Under the pieces are notes generated by a model, which saw only the letters and a list, made by a program, of their open reading frames with translations, searched no databases and was not told the DNA's origin. The translations under genes and the position numbers were made by a program. From Physcomitrium patens (lineage: Eukaryota > Streptophyta > Bryopsida > Funariales > Funariaceae), in assembly GCF_000002425.4 (NCBI RefSeq), contig NC_037257.1, positions 7,360,533 to 7,424,532 of the forward strand: a DNA stretch of 64,000 nucleotides. The letters are read 5' to 3'. Position 1 is the stretch's first letter. The number at the start of each line of letters is the position of its first letter. Positions 24,401-37,690 of the stretch are shown here, in pieces.

Positions 24401-26391
24401 TTACGCAGATTTGGAGTGAGGGTAATGATTTGGCTGAACCATTATACTTTAGTTTATACTTAATGGATGTTGCTTTGCAAAACTTCGTTCACGTAGCATT
24501 TTGACGTGTTGATTACGGCCTGGAATCTTTTGCTCAAAACTTTTTCACTGGCTGAGATTTACGGCTTACTCATGGGGGGTTATGGTAACAGAGGCGATAC
24601 CGAGTGGAAGGGGGATACAAGGCCTGGTCAGCCGCCGGCTTGCGGACAAAGCTGGAGGGCACAGATACTCCCATATCTATACTTAAGGAGGTAACAGATC
24701 ATGTCAAGATAGAGATGCTTCTCAGTCTACGTAGTGTCAGCAAAGATGTGCGATTAGCCTCCTCTTATATGTTTGGGCGGATGTACTCTTTCTTTCGTTG
24801 TTTAGATAATTGTCCTATTTGTCATGATTCTTCTAATTTGTTGTCGGTGAAGACAATATTGTGTCTTGTAACATAGAACTTGTTTGTACTGAAAGCTTGG
24901 TCTTTACAATAATAGATATTATTTCACATGAACTCTATAGTAGAGCTTAGCTTCATGTTTGGAAGTAATTTTGGTAGCGAGAAAATGCACGGTAGAGCTC
25001 CTATTTCGAGCTCTAATTTTATTAATTGATACGTTTTTGCTGCACCATCTTGAACATTTAGGACGCCGAGGAGATCGTGGAGGAAGTAAAGCCTACACCT
25101 GATGGGATCGTACTTGTTGCATTGGTACGATGGAACACTTTCTACATTTAGAGTTGGTAATGTTGTATGGATGAACGAACCTGCAGAAGGAAATTCATGC
25201 AAGTGGTCAAAATTCTTATTTCTGTTTATCTTTATGAAGTTTGACTCAATAAATCTCTGTTCATCCGAGTGTGATTTATTAGAGGTAGAGAAATTATTAA
25301 ATCTTAAACTCGATGGATGCAGGGTACAGTGGCGGGCATATATGCAGTGCTTGGTAAGTACTCGGCATACACAGCGTTTGTAAGCCATAGTGTTGATCAT
25401 TTACCATATATTTCAAATGATTTCTCTTTGCACATCAATTAAATATCAGTTATTGTGTTGGCTAACACGTATGACTGCGTGGAACTCATTATGATCATGG
25501 TGCTAACACCTTGAGAAACTTGTTCCACAGAATGGGAGAAAGCTCTGCAGCTTTTGGGAGTAATCGGTATTGGTCAGGTATTATTTTCCCTCATCATCAA
25601 CAATCTGAGTGTTTGAAAACTTTGTCACAAGTTGCTTCGTAATCTGCTATTTTCATCTTTTACGCGAGGTAATAAGCTTGCACAGAAGTTTGTTATAGTT
25701 CCGTATCTTTGAGGAGCGGATTAGGAGTGTTTGAATCTTGCTACTGGGTGGTTGTAAGATTTCATGGTTGAGAGTGTTTAAATCTTGCAGGCAATCTACA
25801 CAAGGGCTAACTCTTACGAGAGTTTGGAGGATGCGAAAGCTGACCTCAGGTCTTTTCCTTGTTATTTTTGTGACTTAAATTTAGTGATAGATCTCTGAAA
25901 ACTTCCTAAATTTCTACGGTTACTCGGAAATTTACTCGATATTACGAACTATTTCTCAATCTAGGTATTTGCACTGTCCTCAAGGTTTCTATGTGAAAAC
26001 TTCGACTGTCCGTAACGCGCGAGTGTCCCTTCGCTTCTTTTGTAGATTGCTTCAAAAGCCTTTCAAGTCTATCGGAGATAGAATCTTATGGCTGGTGGGC
26101 CAAGTGCAACCCGCAACTTTGCAGCTCGCCACTGCTCCTTCAACACTCGCTGTCCAAGATCGTGTCCTTCAAGCAGCTGCCAAACACGGGCCCCTTGCAT
26201 CAGAGCTGTCTGAACAGGACGAGTCTGGGTCCGAAGTCGACGTTGAAACATCACCAGAGACGCCGGCACCTCTATCAGCAGAGGAGACTGGTGCAGGGGA
26301 GTCGCTGCCTCCTGCAGGGGAGTCGTCGCCTCCTGCAGGGGAGTCGTCGCCTCCTGCAGAAAAGTCGTCGCCTCCTGCAGCATCTGAGTGA
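21441..26391 (+). CDS. Plastid rhodanese-like protein (rhodanese 4A / CAS group), 766 aa
   Basis: Fourteen exons: 21441-21521, 21781-22011, 22108-22980, 23154-23275, 23412-23505, 23726-23803, 24019-24111, 24338-24421, 24592-24690, 25062-25124, 25323-25353, 25531-25577, 25791-25849, 26046-26391. The sum, 2301 bases, is in phase. A Ser/Ala-rich N-terminus fits a chloroplast transit peptide. Residues 105-395 are a low-complexity acidic then helical stroma/lumen-type region. A membrane segment lies at 420-436 (IIPVILILGGTLYLG), a rhodanese domain at about 437-585 (GGYSGDLLP, VVLVDIRP, IPDLRRGMR), and two hydrophobic stretches at 599-634. The layout matches Arabidopsis At3g59780 as I recall it. 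The catalytic Cys position holds Asp 533 (VIVMDTDGSQSK), so sulfur transfer is unlikely. The tail has four GESxPPA-like repeats. Intron 5 has a GC donor. Confidence 0.88.
26297..26381 (+). repeat. 21-bp in-frame tandem repeat, four units
   Basis: Unit GGGGAGTCGTCGCCTCCTGCA, seven codons (GESSPPA), in the last exon of the rhodanese-like gene. The units are nearly identical and encode a Pro-rich tail; copy number may vary between strains. Confidence 0.85.
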
Positions 26392-27667
26392 GTTGTGCTG
26401 CAGCATATACAATCACTCTAGTTGTCATTACAAGTACATTATTATGTGGAAAATGAGGGTTTATCAGTATTCCAGACGTCTGACTGCAGAGCTCAAATCC
26501 TAACTCGATTCATTTTAGAGAGCTGAGTACAACAATCATTATCCTCTTGTCATATTATGACGAGCTTAGAAACAGGTGCCGGTGAAAAGGTGTAGATGTC
26601 TGGGTTGCCACGGTAGAGTTTAGAAAAGTGGATTTTACCGTTATTCACAATGTAACTTCACCTTGTAGTTTGAAGTAAGAACTCGGAGAGTGTTGACCAA
26701 GAGTTTGAATTCCATTGTATTGGATAATACACCAATTTACAGTTGATATTGAAGTTTGGAAACTGGCCTCATTGTAGGGAAATATTTCGTCACTTTTCGA
26801 AAAAATGAATTGGGATTGTTTATCTGAGCACTTTTAGATGCAATTGGAATAGTTGAGGAACCGTAACAAATTTACTCTTGCTACCTGATATTATTTAATA
26901 TAGTTATTAACATTCATGGTCGTAGAAAATAATTATGGTTGGTACCTAGCATATTCCCATGGTATAATGAGCTCATATCCCATGGCTTTATAATGGAAAA
27001 CAGCACATTCGGAAGGAATAAATTATGGAAGGTGCTCTTGAACAGTTTTTACTTTGAGTCCTATTGCCATTTTCATGCGACACTCAGAGGTGACAGACTT
27101 CAGCTTAAACACACATGCTGTTTAGTGAGTCACATCAAGCAGAAGATGGGAGACTTCAGGAGAAGAGACTATCAACGTTCCACTTTACGAGCTGAATCAT
27201 AGCTTAAAATAGAAATTATGCAGAGATTCCAAAGAGAGGAAGGCTATTGTTCGCTAGTAGCTTCTCAGTTCTTAGGCGCGTTCTTCAACTGCGAAGAGAA
27301 GCTACATATTCTGAAGGATTTGACTGAACTGGAGCGAAAAATTGTTCTCTGATCTAAATAGGAAGTCTACTGTTACGAGTTAAGGATTGCTAAGTCGGTC
27401 TGCTTCTTTCACAGAAGGGAAAGGACCTACTCTTTACAAAACTCCTATGCTTCTGTACATGGCCGTCAATCCTCATTCGTGATGGTTTGAATCTATCGGT
27501 GTGTTCATCTGCATCGATGAACAGATAGGTAAGCTGATAAAACTACCTGCAAATTTGATTACAGATACTGCAGTACGAGGTCCGCACTTGCCTGAAATCT
27601 GCAACAAACAAAAGTCAATTTTTAGTATGTGGTTATGCTAAACCATTTGCACTACGGCGCTTTTGTA
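26392..27667. other. Intergenic region between two convergent genes
   Basis: Holds the 3' UTRs of the rhodanese-like gene (+) and the IQ-motif gene (-). No further gene is supported; the open stretch 26939-27202 shows no domain. Confidence 0.6.
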
Positions 27668-30600
27668 CTACAACTCCTTCCATTGTACCCACAGCTGTGG
27701 GTAATAAATAGCTGAAATGATGGAAAGACAGATAAACTGATGGCAGAGTTCACACAGGCAACGCAGCAATTGTCGAAATCCTAACCTTTTGGGATCTTTC
27801 CAGAGCAGATCATAAATAATTTTCTTCAACCGCCCTGTCGACATCCTGCGGATTCCCCACTTACTATACAATCGATACCGCTCCCTCATGCTTGCATTCG
27901 TTGCAATATTGATGTAGATAGCATCCCTTTGCTGTTTAATAAGCTCCTTAAGTGACTCCCGACTTTCCAGTCTCTCCTGCAGTCTTTCAATATTTGGAAC
28001 CTCCCAAGAATGTGCTTCTGGACTGGAGAGATCTGGGTTACTAAATGCCATCTTTACCTGCCATAACCAGACGATGTTTGAGCCCTACAAACATTTATCC
28101 TATAAGAATGGATCGTTTTTGAATAATGCAGACAACTTTCCTCACATATGCTTAAAACCTATAGTGAAGTGACATGCCAACAATATCAGAGTCCAAGCGA
28201 GAAAAAGGAACAGGCTACAACCAATTGGTGACAAAAAGATTCATGGCTTCAAATCAGTTTTTAGGCGAACGGAGAAACTACAATGGTTACCTCATGACGG
28301 AGAAGAGTAGGATTGGTCACCAAATATTTGAATTTGAGCGATCTCGTCACAAGGTCGATACAGTTGTCATCCCACAGTTTGCATAAATCATGCAGGGAAG
28401 GGGCAGAGTTCTCTGCGCGCATCAATCCGCCGTCTGAAATCAATGTCATCAATCCACAATCCCAATAAGAAGAAGAGCTTCTTCTAAAACTCTCAAATTG
28501 TTCTCCAGTTGTAAGAAGTGAAGGATCAGAGAGTTCCTCTGGGAACCAAACACGATGACAATCTTTCTGCTTGAGCATGGCTTCATAATTGTCTTCAAAA
28601 CAGGAGTAATGAAGAACATCGTCCCACTGAGAGTCAGTTTCAGATTTCAAAACTCCATTTTCAGACACTTTACTAGAAACCTCCGGCGGTGGAAAAGCAT
28701 GTTTAGTCGAATTGGATACTAATGCTTCATCACCAGTGAATAGTGCTCCAGCATGTTTAGAAGGGACTTCCTGTGATGAGAAAACCACAGAACGAAAACA
28801 CAAGTTTAAAAAAAAATTATTGATAGCGTAACAGGACCATTTAAATTTCTCACTAATGTCAGTATGAATCAGAATAATGCACTACATTAATGCAACAATA
28901 AGAGCAAGTATACAAGTCAACCACCCTAAAGATATGAATTTGACAATATAGAACTTTGACACGTTGATGTACAACTACCAAGCGAAGTAAATACCTCGCA
29001 ACTGAACGCTGGGGAAGCTTTCGCGCGTACCTTCTCGACAACATCAAACTTCGAATCCAACTTCGAGGGAGATATGCATGTCGAGGAAGCGGCACTCTCC
29101 GTATCAGAGTCGCCTTTTCCATGGCGTTTTCTTGAAGATGGACTCTGCAGAAAGTACTTTTTCGACACAGACAAAGAGCTTGATCTCTCCTGACTGCTGA
29201 GGACGGGGTTGTACGAGACCAGCGGAGTATCAGGGGAAGCGGGACTGGTATGAAGCAATCTTTCACAAACCTTCCTCTCCGACGATACACACCTATCTTC
29301 ATCTGGAGGAGTCTGGTGTTCGTGGAATTTGTGCCCTTTCTCATCGAAGGAGATTCGCCTACTTTTCTTAGGCAATGGAGGCTTGGATCTGTAAATCGCA
29401 CTACAGGATCTTGTAACTACATTCCTAGATCGGCTTACTTTAGGAGTAACGAAGTTGCTGTAGTCTCTGCTGAAGCTGGTGTCGTACCGATCAACAGACC
29501 CACATTTAAGAGGTTCGTCTACAACTTTTTTATGAGACTCAGAATCTAACACAACTTCCCACTCGATTGGGTCCTCAAATGTATTGGGCAAGAGATCCCT
29601 AGGTTGGAGAATTGCATCTTGCACAGCAACAACGTTCCCATCCACAGCCTTGTCACAGAAGTCGTCCTCACCTTCAGATGTGGACAGCGGAGATCCCGAA
29701 ACCTGAAAATAAGTAGATTGGGATTTTTCAAAGCCACTTTGAGGAGTTTCAGAAACACCATCTCTAGTTCCATGGTTTTGCTCCACAAGCTGCAAAAAGT
29801 CTTGAACTGTGGCCTGACATCTTTTACTGTAACTTCGAGAATCTCTGGAAGCTCTTACATCGTCCAACTCATCATATAACCCAAGGAAGTTAGTATCGTT
29901 CTGCTCAGCCATGTCCCCTGCGTCATGTGAATCAGATATGGTTGGCTCTGGAAGAGTAGGTTTCGGCAATGCGGAGACAGGGGGTGATCTTTCTTCGAGG
30001 TCTTTAATAATATTGCCCGAGTTGGCATCTGAAGGTTTGTCCCCACGATTGTAATGGCATGCTCCTAGGTTGCCTTCACAATCTCCCAGTTCATCAACGT
30101 CGTCTAAATTGAAATCCAGTTTCCTTGCTGAATGTGAGAAATCATCACTTACAAAAGCGCCATTACACACTCTGATAAAGGTCTTCTGTTGAGAATATCC
30201 CACTGATCCCGGACAAAACGAGTCATCAACAGATCTGCCATTGCAAGATGGTGAGAATAAAGGATCTGAAGGTACTACTGGATCGGGCGAACTTTCAAAA
30301 AGCTTAGAGAGCTCATCCAGGAGTTCTTCCTCCAGTGCAGGTGATAGTGGAGAATCAAGAACCCTCGCTGGTACATTGGTATTCAGATCATCGGGGGTGT
30401 ATGCTAGTGCTCGAGAAACAGGCACCACCCCATCTTCCTTCGGAGTTGGAACTATGCAACCATGAAGGGATTTCATGTTAGGATCTGATGAAGTAGAAAG
30501 CGGAATGCTCGTCACCTCGGGATTGTCCCGATCGCTATCAGTTGTGTCAGATTCTTCAGGATTCATGAACTCGACTAGAAGTTGGACCGGTTCCATTTTT

Positions 30601-33544
30601 GATTCAGAATGAGGAGATCCTTCAAGAAGCAGAGTCGACTTCCGACCTTTAGTTACGGGTGTAGCCCAGTCTTTAGTGGGGGAGTGGTGAAGCTCAACCA
30701 CGTCATCAGTACTTGGCTCCAAAATAACTGGGACTGATGGTGAGCTCTTGGTAGGGTCTCGCTTTCGCGAACTCCATTCTTTGATAGGTGTTGGAGGAAG
30801 TGATCCTTCAATGCTTATTTTAGCAAATGTAAGTTCCTTCGCAGGTGAACACGCAGGACTATCTAGACTGCAGGAATCATAGTTCGACGTCCTAGTCTTA
30901 GACGGAGAAGGTGATTGAAGGTCTTTACCACTATCGTCAGCCAATACTGTGCTAGAGAACCCAGACGAGTAAGGAGAAATGGAGGTCAGAGTGGTGGAGA
31001 GGCCATTCACACTAGAGTCCTGCTCGCCACATGGTAAAAAACTTAAAAACTCGTCAAAAATCTCATCTTCTTGTGTTGCTGAAATGTCACAGTCGTAGAG
31101 ACATCGAAAGGGACATCCGAGTGTATTCGAACTTTTTTGGATGTCTTCCCCTGCAAGAACGAACAGCATGTTCAAATTAGGACCCGCTTTAACCATCACA
31201 GAATAGGTGGCAACGCACACAGGTTGACGTCTTGATCAAGTTGAAAGATCCTGCCTTTCTCTAACAGATATTAATAGCTGGATCATAAATGAACTTCGGA
31301 AAGTTATTGCAGATATATCACCAAACACGTTGAACAATGTTTCACCGCCCGAGTTATCAAACACGGGATCATCAAATCCTATAGAAGAAAAACTTAACGA
31401 AATTCGAAGTAACCGTTTCCTTACCTGTGACATCAAGTGCGGAATTGGTGCGACTGGAGAGTCTCCTGGATTCTCGCCATCGTCTTTGAATTGTGATAGC
31501 TGCATGTCGGAGGATACGGTGACTGCGTCTAGCCAAAAACATTCGCCACTGCGACTGCACAATATTTACATCAAGTAATTGATAAGATGACTGCAGAATA
31601 GCTCTGAAAACATAGAGCCGCTTTTCAGATTTTGAATCAAAGGTGGTTGATTTCATTTAGACTACTGCAACTAACTTAGCCCTGAATCATATCTTAATCA
31701 GTAGTGACATTTTCCCGTGACTCTAAGCAGGTAAGAGAGCGTTCAGATGAACCTGAATCAAAATAGCTGCTTTTGCTCGGTCAGCTGACCAGGAAACGTC
31801 CCGGTGACCCGAACGAAGAGCACTTCGATGTTGTAATCGACGGGACATCTTTTCGCCAGACGGATGACGCTTAAATCTAATTTGCGTTCTACGAAGAACA
31901 ATGGGGGCGACACGCTTTGAGTCGATGGATTTTGGAAAAGTTCTAGGGCTCTTTGCTCCTATCTTAGTAGGTGTTCGAGGAGCTCCCCCAGACCTTTGAA
32001 GTCTACCTTTGCTAGACTTTCGAACTTTGCTTTTACGTAACGGAGAAGGCACCCTGCTGGATTTCCTAGTTGTGGAAGAAATGTAGGATCTACTAGTTCT
32101 AGCTGCCATCGAGAATCCTCGCTTGCTGTCTGATGCTTTGAAGATTCGGTCTGCATATTCACGTCACACAAATTATATGAATGTTTCTTTGCCTTCCATA
32201 ATCATCATGCAATTACTAGCCCAAAGATGACTCTCATGCTTGGAGCCTCATCTAACTCAACTTGACTCTATGAAGAAGCGCTTTCGAAGACAAACACATA
32301 ACTAGGAACTCATGAGACAAAGCTGATGCTTAGTCCACGTATCAAGTGTCGTTCAAGAGAATTAAAATGACATAAAAGAAAATACAGTCGGTTGGAGACC
32401 ACGCTGACAAAACCTACAGTTCACGCCAGTATCCACACCTCTAAGATTGCTTTGAGCCGTGAGAATAGTAGTAATGTTATTGAAAGCAATAGGATCAATT
32501 TGCTGAAGACAACGCAACACTTTCCTCCAGAGGTACAATGCCTGTTCTTTGCCAGATCCCCGGACGTCTCCTGACATAGAGTACCAAATCAAAAGACATG
32601 ATACGCATGTTAGTGTTAGGTGAAGAATTAAGCCAGAGATTTTAAATTCCAATCTCTGTGGATTTTTCTCTTGAGAATGGCATCTCTCAGCACGTTACAA
32701 TAAAATACTTCTCTTCATTTGGGAAAATTGCTTACCATTATGGACCTTCGCTAGTGTCTCCAAGTCTGTCTTTAAAATTGCATCCTTGATGTAATTCGAC
32801 CAGTAAGCTACAACAGTGCTTTGAGCATGACCTAAATTCCTGCATGTTACAGGTATTTTCATTAGACAACGCCACCTGAAGTGATACGAATCAGTACCCA
32901 AACACCGAGGATTGGGAATATAATAATCATTAGCTCATTACAGACGACACCGTGGGGTAGATGCATAACCGCAACAGTCAATAATTGGGTTTCAAGTATA
33001 TTAGCAATGGAGAGATTTCAGCAAAAGAGTTCTACATTCAATACGGAACGCTCGGGAGTGGACTTCACAACCTGTAAAACTACTTTTAAAACAGAAGACA
33101 TTGATTCATGGAAAGAAGGCAGGAAACGGCCTTGTACCTCCACCGTAACCAAGCGTAAGACTTCTTGTGATTCAAGGAATCTGTGTGATGTTGGTCAGAG
33201 GGCTTGAGAGGTAGAGCATTAGCCCCAAAGTCGCCATTACGCCAGCGAACCCGGTTGTATGTCTCCACAAAATGTATCACATTTAAAAGTGGTCGCATAC
33301 AACGACTTCTGTTCGTCAACTTCGTGTGCTTCTTCAGCTCTACCAGGGCGTCTGACCCGAAAATTCCTTTTTCCAAACCATTCTTTGGTCCACTAGGCGC
33401 GCGCATACTTCCCTTCGGTTTCGGATGGCTGCATGCCTGGTGCTTCCTCTCAAGCCCTTCAGAGATCTTAATAAAATCAAAGACCAAGCCATTCCGAGGG
33501 CTGCGTTTCCCAATTCGAGACTGACTTGGGAGGTCACTCGCCAT
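27668..33544 (-). CDS. Large IQ-motif protein of unknown function, 1398 aa
   Basis: Exons in reading order: 33544-33138, 32839-32736, 32570-32439, 32150-31753, 31554-31425, 31150-28995, 28770-28291, 28057-27668; 4197 bases, all GT-AG and in phase, start MASDLPSQSRIGKR. Residues 1-214 are helical with aromatic patches (VIHFVETYNRVRWRNGDFG, AYWSNYIKDAILKTDLETL). Residues 215-340 are very basic with TPTK and SPR sites. About 342-378 carries two IQ-type repeats built across an exon junction (AAILIQ|SQWRMFLARR and AAITIQRRWRESRR), predicted to bind calmodulin-like proteins. Exon 6 (391-1109) is a long disordered Ser/Asp/Pro region with many SP/TP sites, suggesting phosphorylation. The last ~100 residues (RDAIYINIATNASMRERYRL, LYSKWGI, LLWKDPKR) recall the C-terminal domain of plant NACK-type kinesins, but there is no motor. 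Function unknown; cytoskeletal or cell-cycle role is a guess. Confidence 0.8.
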
Positions 33545-36500
33545 ATTCCCCTGAAATAGAATTGTTTTTCAAAGTGATCATCAAACTTCTGTGAGAGCCG
33601 AATGAAACTCAGTATTTCCGCTAACTTCCGTAAAGCAAAGCAATTTAAACTACATTGTCAATGCAGTATCTCCTCATTCACCCCTCAATAAGATTAACAT
33701 ACCCAGATCCACGATTGTCGCTACTAGGAGTACAACCTGCTTCCCAACACTTCCGTCCTCAATTCTAATTCCAAAATGTAGAAGCAATATTGCAGTCTCT
33801 TCAGCAGCTCAAAGCAACACCGAATCCTTTCAGCGACTATACGCAACTTGGGCACCGAGGAGAGCTAACATGTGTTGACAACACTAGCCCGACAGTTGTC
33901 GATTATCATGGTTGGAGATTACGTTGTGGTTCATTCACTCGGTCAGGTTGGATTCACAACTGCCAAATGCATTATGAAAGAATCTCAGAAACATAATGAT
34001 TGCCACATACGATATCCCTCGTCAAGTGATGTTGCATACAAGAAAATAAAATCTTCAATGCCTTCGGAGGGAATGCTCCACGTCCACTAGACAGAAAATT
34101 TAGTACCCAGTACTACTGCTTCAGGTATATTTCTTCAGAGATGTTCCGAAATTAATAAATTAGGCAATCGTTCAGCATCTTGAGGGCAAAGAGGGAGAGG
34201 GAGACCCATTTTCATAGAATTAGCAATCGAGAAGGAAAAAACACTCAGTAGAATACACGTACTGCGGAACACAAGTCCTGATAGATATACTGTTGGTGCG
34301 GCAAGAAGGAAACACTGTAATATTGGGTAAGCCTTCAATGGGACATCTTGGACAAAATGCGTAGTTGAATATCACACGTGATATACTAGCAGAAAATGTA
34401 ATTCTAAAAGCATGTGGAGAATGCAAATAAAACTGCAAAATTATGGACAGAATGCAACATTGAAGATTGACACTGCCGCAGAAACTGGAGCCGCGACTAA
34501 GCAGATGACGACCTCAGCCTCAACCCCAAAATGGCACTCAGAATGTCAACAGTCCTACCAAAGGTTCAATCGCTGTAGCTTAGATCCTTTCTCTCATCGC
34601 CAAGCAAACCCACCTAGGCACCAGCACGGCATAATAGCCAGTACCTCCACGCGATCAAATCTAATACATGCCCTTCCTCGCGAGGACAATGCAAAAGCTA
34701 TATTATCGCAGCCGCGAGAAGCTGCAGTTGAGAGTGAGGGGGAGGTGTGAAGAGAGTATCGACGATCGTCGACGAGACGAGGGTTCAGCATCGAGAAATC
34801 CAACATCAAAACTTCACCCCCACGAGCTGTTGTTACAAGGGAAAGTGAGACAAATGAAAAGGCAATACAAAGGATTGTCAACCTCAATCAACATGCCAGG
34901 TTTGAGATTCAGCTTTTTGGAGATGAAAGTCGCTGCAACGGTTGAATTCGGACACAAAGATCACTCTACTAGCTTCGATGCTATTGCCATCGTCTCGGGT
35001 GCGGACACGCCACATAAATGATGAAGTCCGCCTTCTCTGCAACCATGTAAACACTTACACAGATTGTCTTTATTGCAACTCCTATCTCCCGCATTTATGA
35101 CCCCAGACTTCCACGACCTTCCTTTCCCGGCCAGCCTATCCACGCTCACGATTAATTAAACTTCTAAATTCCAATCCCTTAGAAAACTGCTGATACAGCT
35201 TTCATATCCCAACGCAATGCTCATTAATAACCATCACCGCAAAGTTATCAGGTAACCACGCTGGCAATATCCAATATTTAAAGACGAATTCCAAACCCTA
35301 TGATATGAACTTTCACCACAATCGTCCTTTCACTCCAATCATTATTTCGTTAACGCTGCACTACTGCTGTGAGTCCGAAAGGGTGACAATTCCATTGCAA
35401 AAACCCAGTCCGAGTCGGAATGACATAATGGGTACCCGATAATTTAGCCCGGGCGCTGGCATTCGCAGAGCCTATTTGAGATCCTGCTCTTCAAATATAG
35501 CAATAGACCTTACAATTTCCAGGAGAGCCCTGGTGGCTCGAACATGGAAAATTTATTCTTGCAATTATAATTTCCGTTTCCAGAATGTTCAGAATCACTC
35601 TCAGGATCAATTACAGGCACCGTCGCTATTTTAAACTCCAAACATGGTTTGCTGTTGCCGTGCGCTCGATTCCAACTTGCATCGATTAATCGACAAGCCT
35701 TGATCGTCACATGGGCCGCAGGTTGCTGCGCCGCTATTGGCACAAAACAGATGCAAGATCCAGCCCCAACTCACCGCTGTCCACTCACCCCATAAAAAAC
35801 GGCAACCCCAACAGCATTGCGCCGTTTCCTGGGGCGAAGAACACAGCCTGACAGGCTGCAGCATTCCGGACCTGGTGCAGCAATCGACACTCCAAAATGT
35901 GTGCCACGACAGTGAGATTCGTGTTGCCCAGGAAAAACAGACTGCGGGGTATAGACCTAACTTAGGGTTTCATCTCGTGAAACGTAACAGAACCCATGTT
36001 CTTATGCACCCCGCGTCGATCACATCAAAGAAACCCAGTTCTCAAATATCATATTCCGGCTGTTACGAGTCGCCATCGTAGCCCTCCCCTCCCCTCCGCG
36101 ACGATCTTTCCAGCGTGGGCACCGCGACTTCTCCCTTTCCTCTGCCTATTTTCAAATTTCCTTTAAATTGATTGGGTTGTGGTCTTCGCCCTGCCATTAA
36201 GTAGCGATGAAGCGCCTTAAACGGAAGGCACAAAAGAAGGCACAAAAGTGCAACTTATCGACCTACAAATTCGCCCACATTAGTTGTATTACAATTAATG
36301 TCGATCGCACTCGGTATGCAGTCCCGCTGCTACCACCCAACCCCCCTTTCTTTGCAATTGGGCCTCCATATGAGACAATTTATAACGTTGTTATAATTAT
36401 TACGATTTTATTTAATAAAATTCCTGAATGGATTGTGACGATTGGAAGATTTATTTAAGTTGTTGATACAACTGTAAAATTAGAATAGAAATAAAAACAG

Positions 36501-36581
36501 TAATAGTAGTTTTTTTTTTTAAAAAAAATTGAGATTCATATGTAAAAATAATATTCAAAGCAACTTTAAAATATTAGATGA
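33545..36581. other. Upstream region of the IQ-motif gene
   Basis: About 3 kb with no supported coding gene. It is less AT-rich than the transposon zones, so it probably contains 5' UTR exon(s) and promoter of the - strand IQ-motif gene. The short ORFs on both strands (for example 34412-34750 and 35737-36081) show no domain or codon pattern. The sequence turns AT-rich after about 36370. Confidence 0.5.
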
Positions 36582-36586
36582 GAAAG

Positions 36587-36933
36587 TGTCAAGGACATAA
36601 ACCTCAAAGAAAGAAAAACTCAATATAATCTTGTATCACTTAGAAAGATAAGATATTCACTCAAAACTAATACAGTATTGAAACTACAATAGCTATTGCC
36701 AAAAAACAAGAAGACTAGAAAGACTTGAATAAGACTAATGACAAGAAAGGCATTCATAAGAGTGAAGAATGCTTCATTCTTGCCTCCATATATATTATCT
36801 AACTAGGAGCTATGTGGTGAAGGTTCTACAGGACCTCTAACACATGTCTAACTTATAAGACATGTATCTAAGTTACATGATAAGTTTTCTATATGTGCGC
36901 CACATAGTTAACTTATTCAAGCTACTAATAAGT
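36587..36933 (-). repeat. 3' LTR fragment of E, cut by insertion of F
   Basis: Matches the A and E LTRs from the TGTCAAGG end through GCCACATAGTTAACTTATTC, then stops where F's LTR begins (TGTTATGGACATAAATA). Confidence 0.8.
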
Positions 36934-36943
36934 TGTTATGGAC

Positions 36944-36982
<39 letters not shown>

Positions 36983-37136
36983 CTAATAACTATCCAGATA
37001 ATATGAATAGATAGAAGGTAATTATTGGTAGATTTGATATTATCTTATGGTGATGCTTCTTCAAAGCTTCAGAAATGCTTACTTGACTTCATGCGTATTT
37101 GTAATTATTTGGTAGGTTAGAAACTTGGCCAATAAT

Positions 37137-37688
37137 TGTCACGGCCATAATCATGTAAGCTAATAATTACATATAGAAATATGTAGAAGTAAGTAAAAGT
37201 AGATAAAAGTAAGTTAATTCTATAATATTTAATATAGAAGCTTCCTAGAAACTTTCTAGACGCTGCTTTGACTTCATAGATGTCTTTAATTGACTTTTTG
37301 GATTAGAAACGTGGTCAACAAGTTGGCCATGTGCCACACATGTTGTTAGCTTGAAGTTCAAGCTAACTATGTGGCCCATACGTAGAAAAACTTGCCTTGT
37401 AAGTCAAGGCATGTGTCCTACAAAGTCAACACATATTGGAGGTCCTATAGAACGTCGCCACGTAGCCCCTAGTTAGATAGTATATATAGAGAGAAGAGTG
37501 AAGGCTTCTTCACTCTTGTCAACTCCTTTTTTGCTTCTAGTCCAGGTTCAAGAGTCTTTAGTTTCTTGTCTTGTGGCAATAGCCATTCCAGTTTCTTTTT
37601 AATATACCTACTTGTTTACATTTTGACTTATTATATCGAGATAGCCTTTTTGTGTATATTTTCCCACATCGAGTCTTTGTCCTTGACA
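37137..37688 (+). repeat. 5' LTR of C
   Basis: 552 bp. TATATATA lies at 37481-37488, and 31 bases after its first T comes ACTCTTGTCAA (37512-37522), the predicted transcript start. An exact inverted repeat AAGAGTGAAG/CTTCACTCTT straddles that start. Confidence 0.95.
37481..37522 (+). promoter_or_regulatory. LTR promoter of C: TATA box and predicted start
   Basis: TATATATA at 37481-37488 and predicted first bases ACTCTTGTCAA at 37512-37522. The spacing fits plant TATA promoters. The start is not mapped; it is inferred from spacing and from complementarity to 37691-37701. Confidence 0.6.
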
Positions 37689-37690
37689 GA

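Noticed and set aside
26069-26428. Antisense 119-codon ORF with repeats
   Set aside because: Shadow of the 21-bp repeat in the last exon of the rhodanese-like gene.
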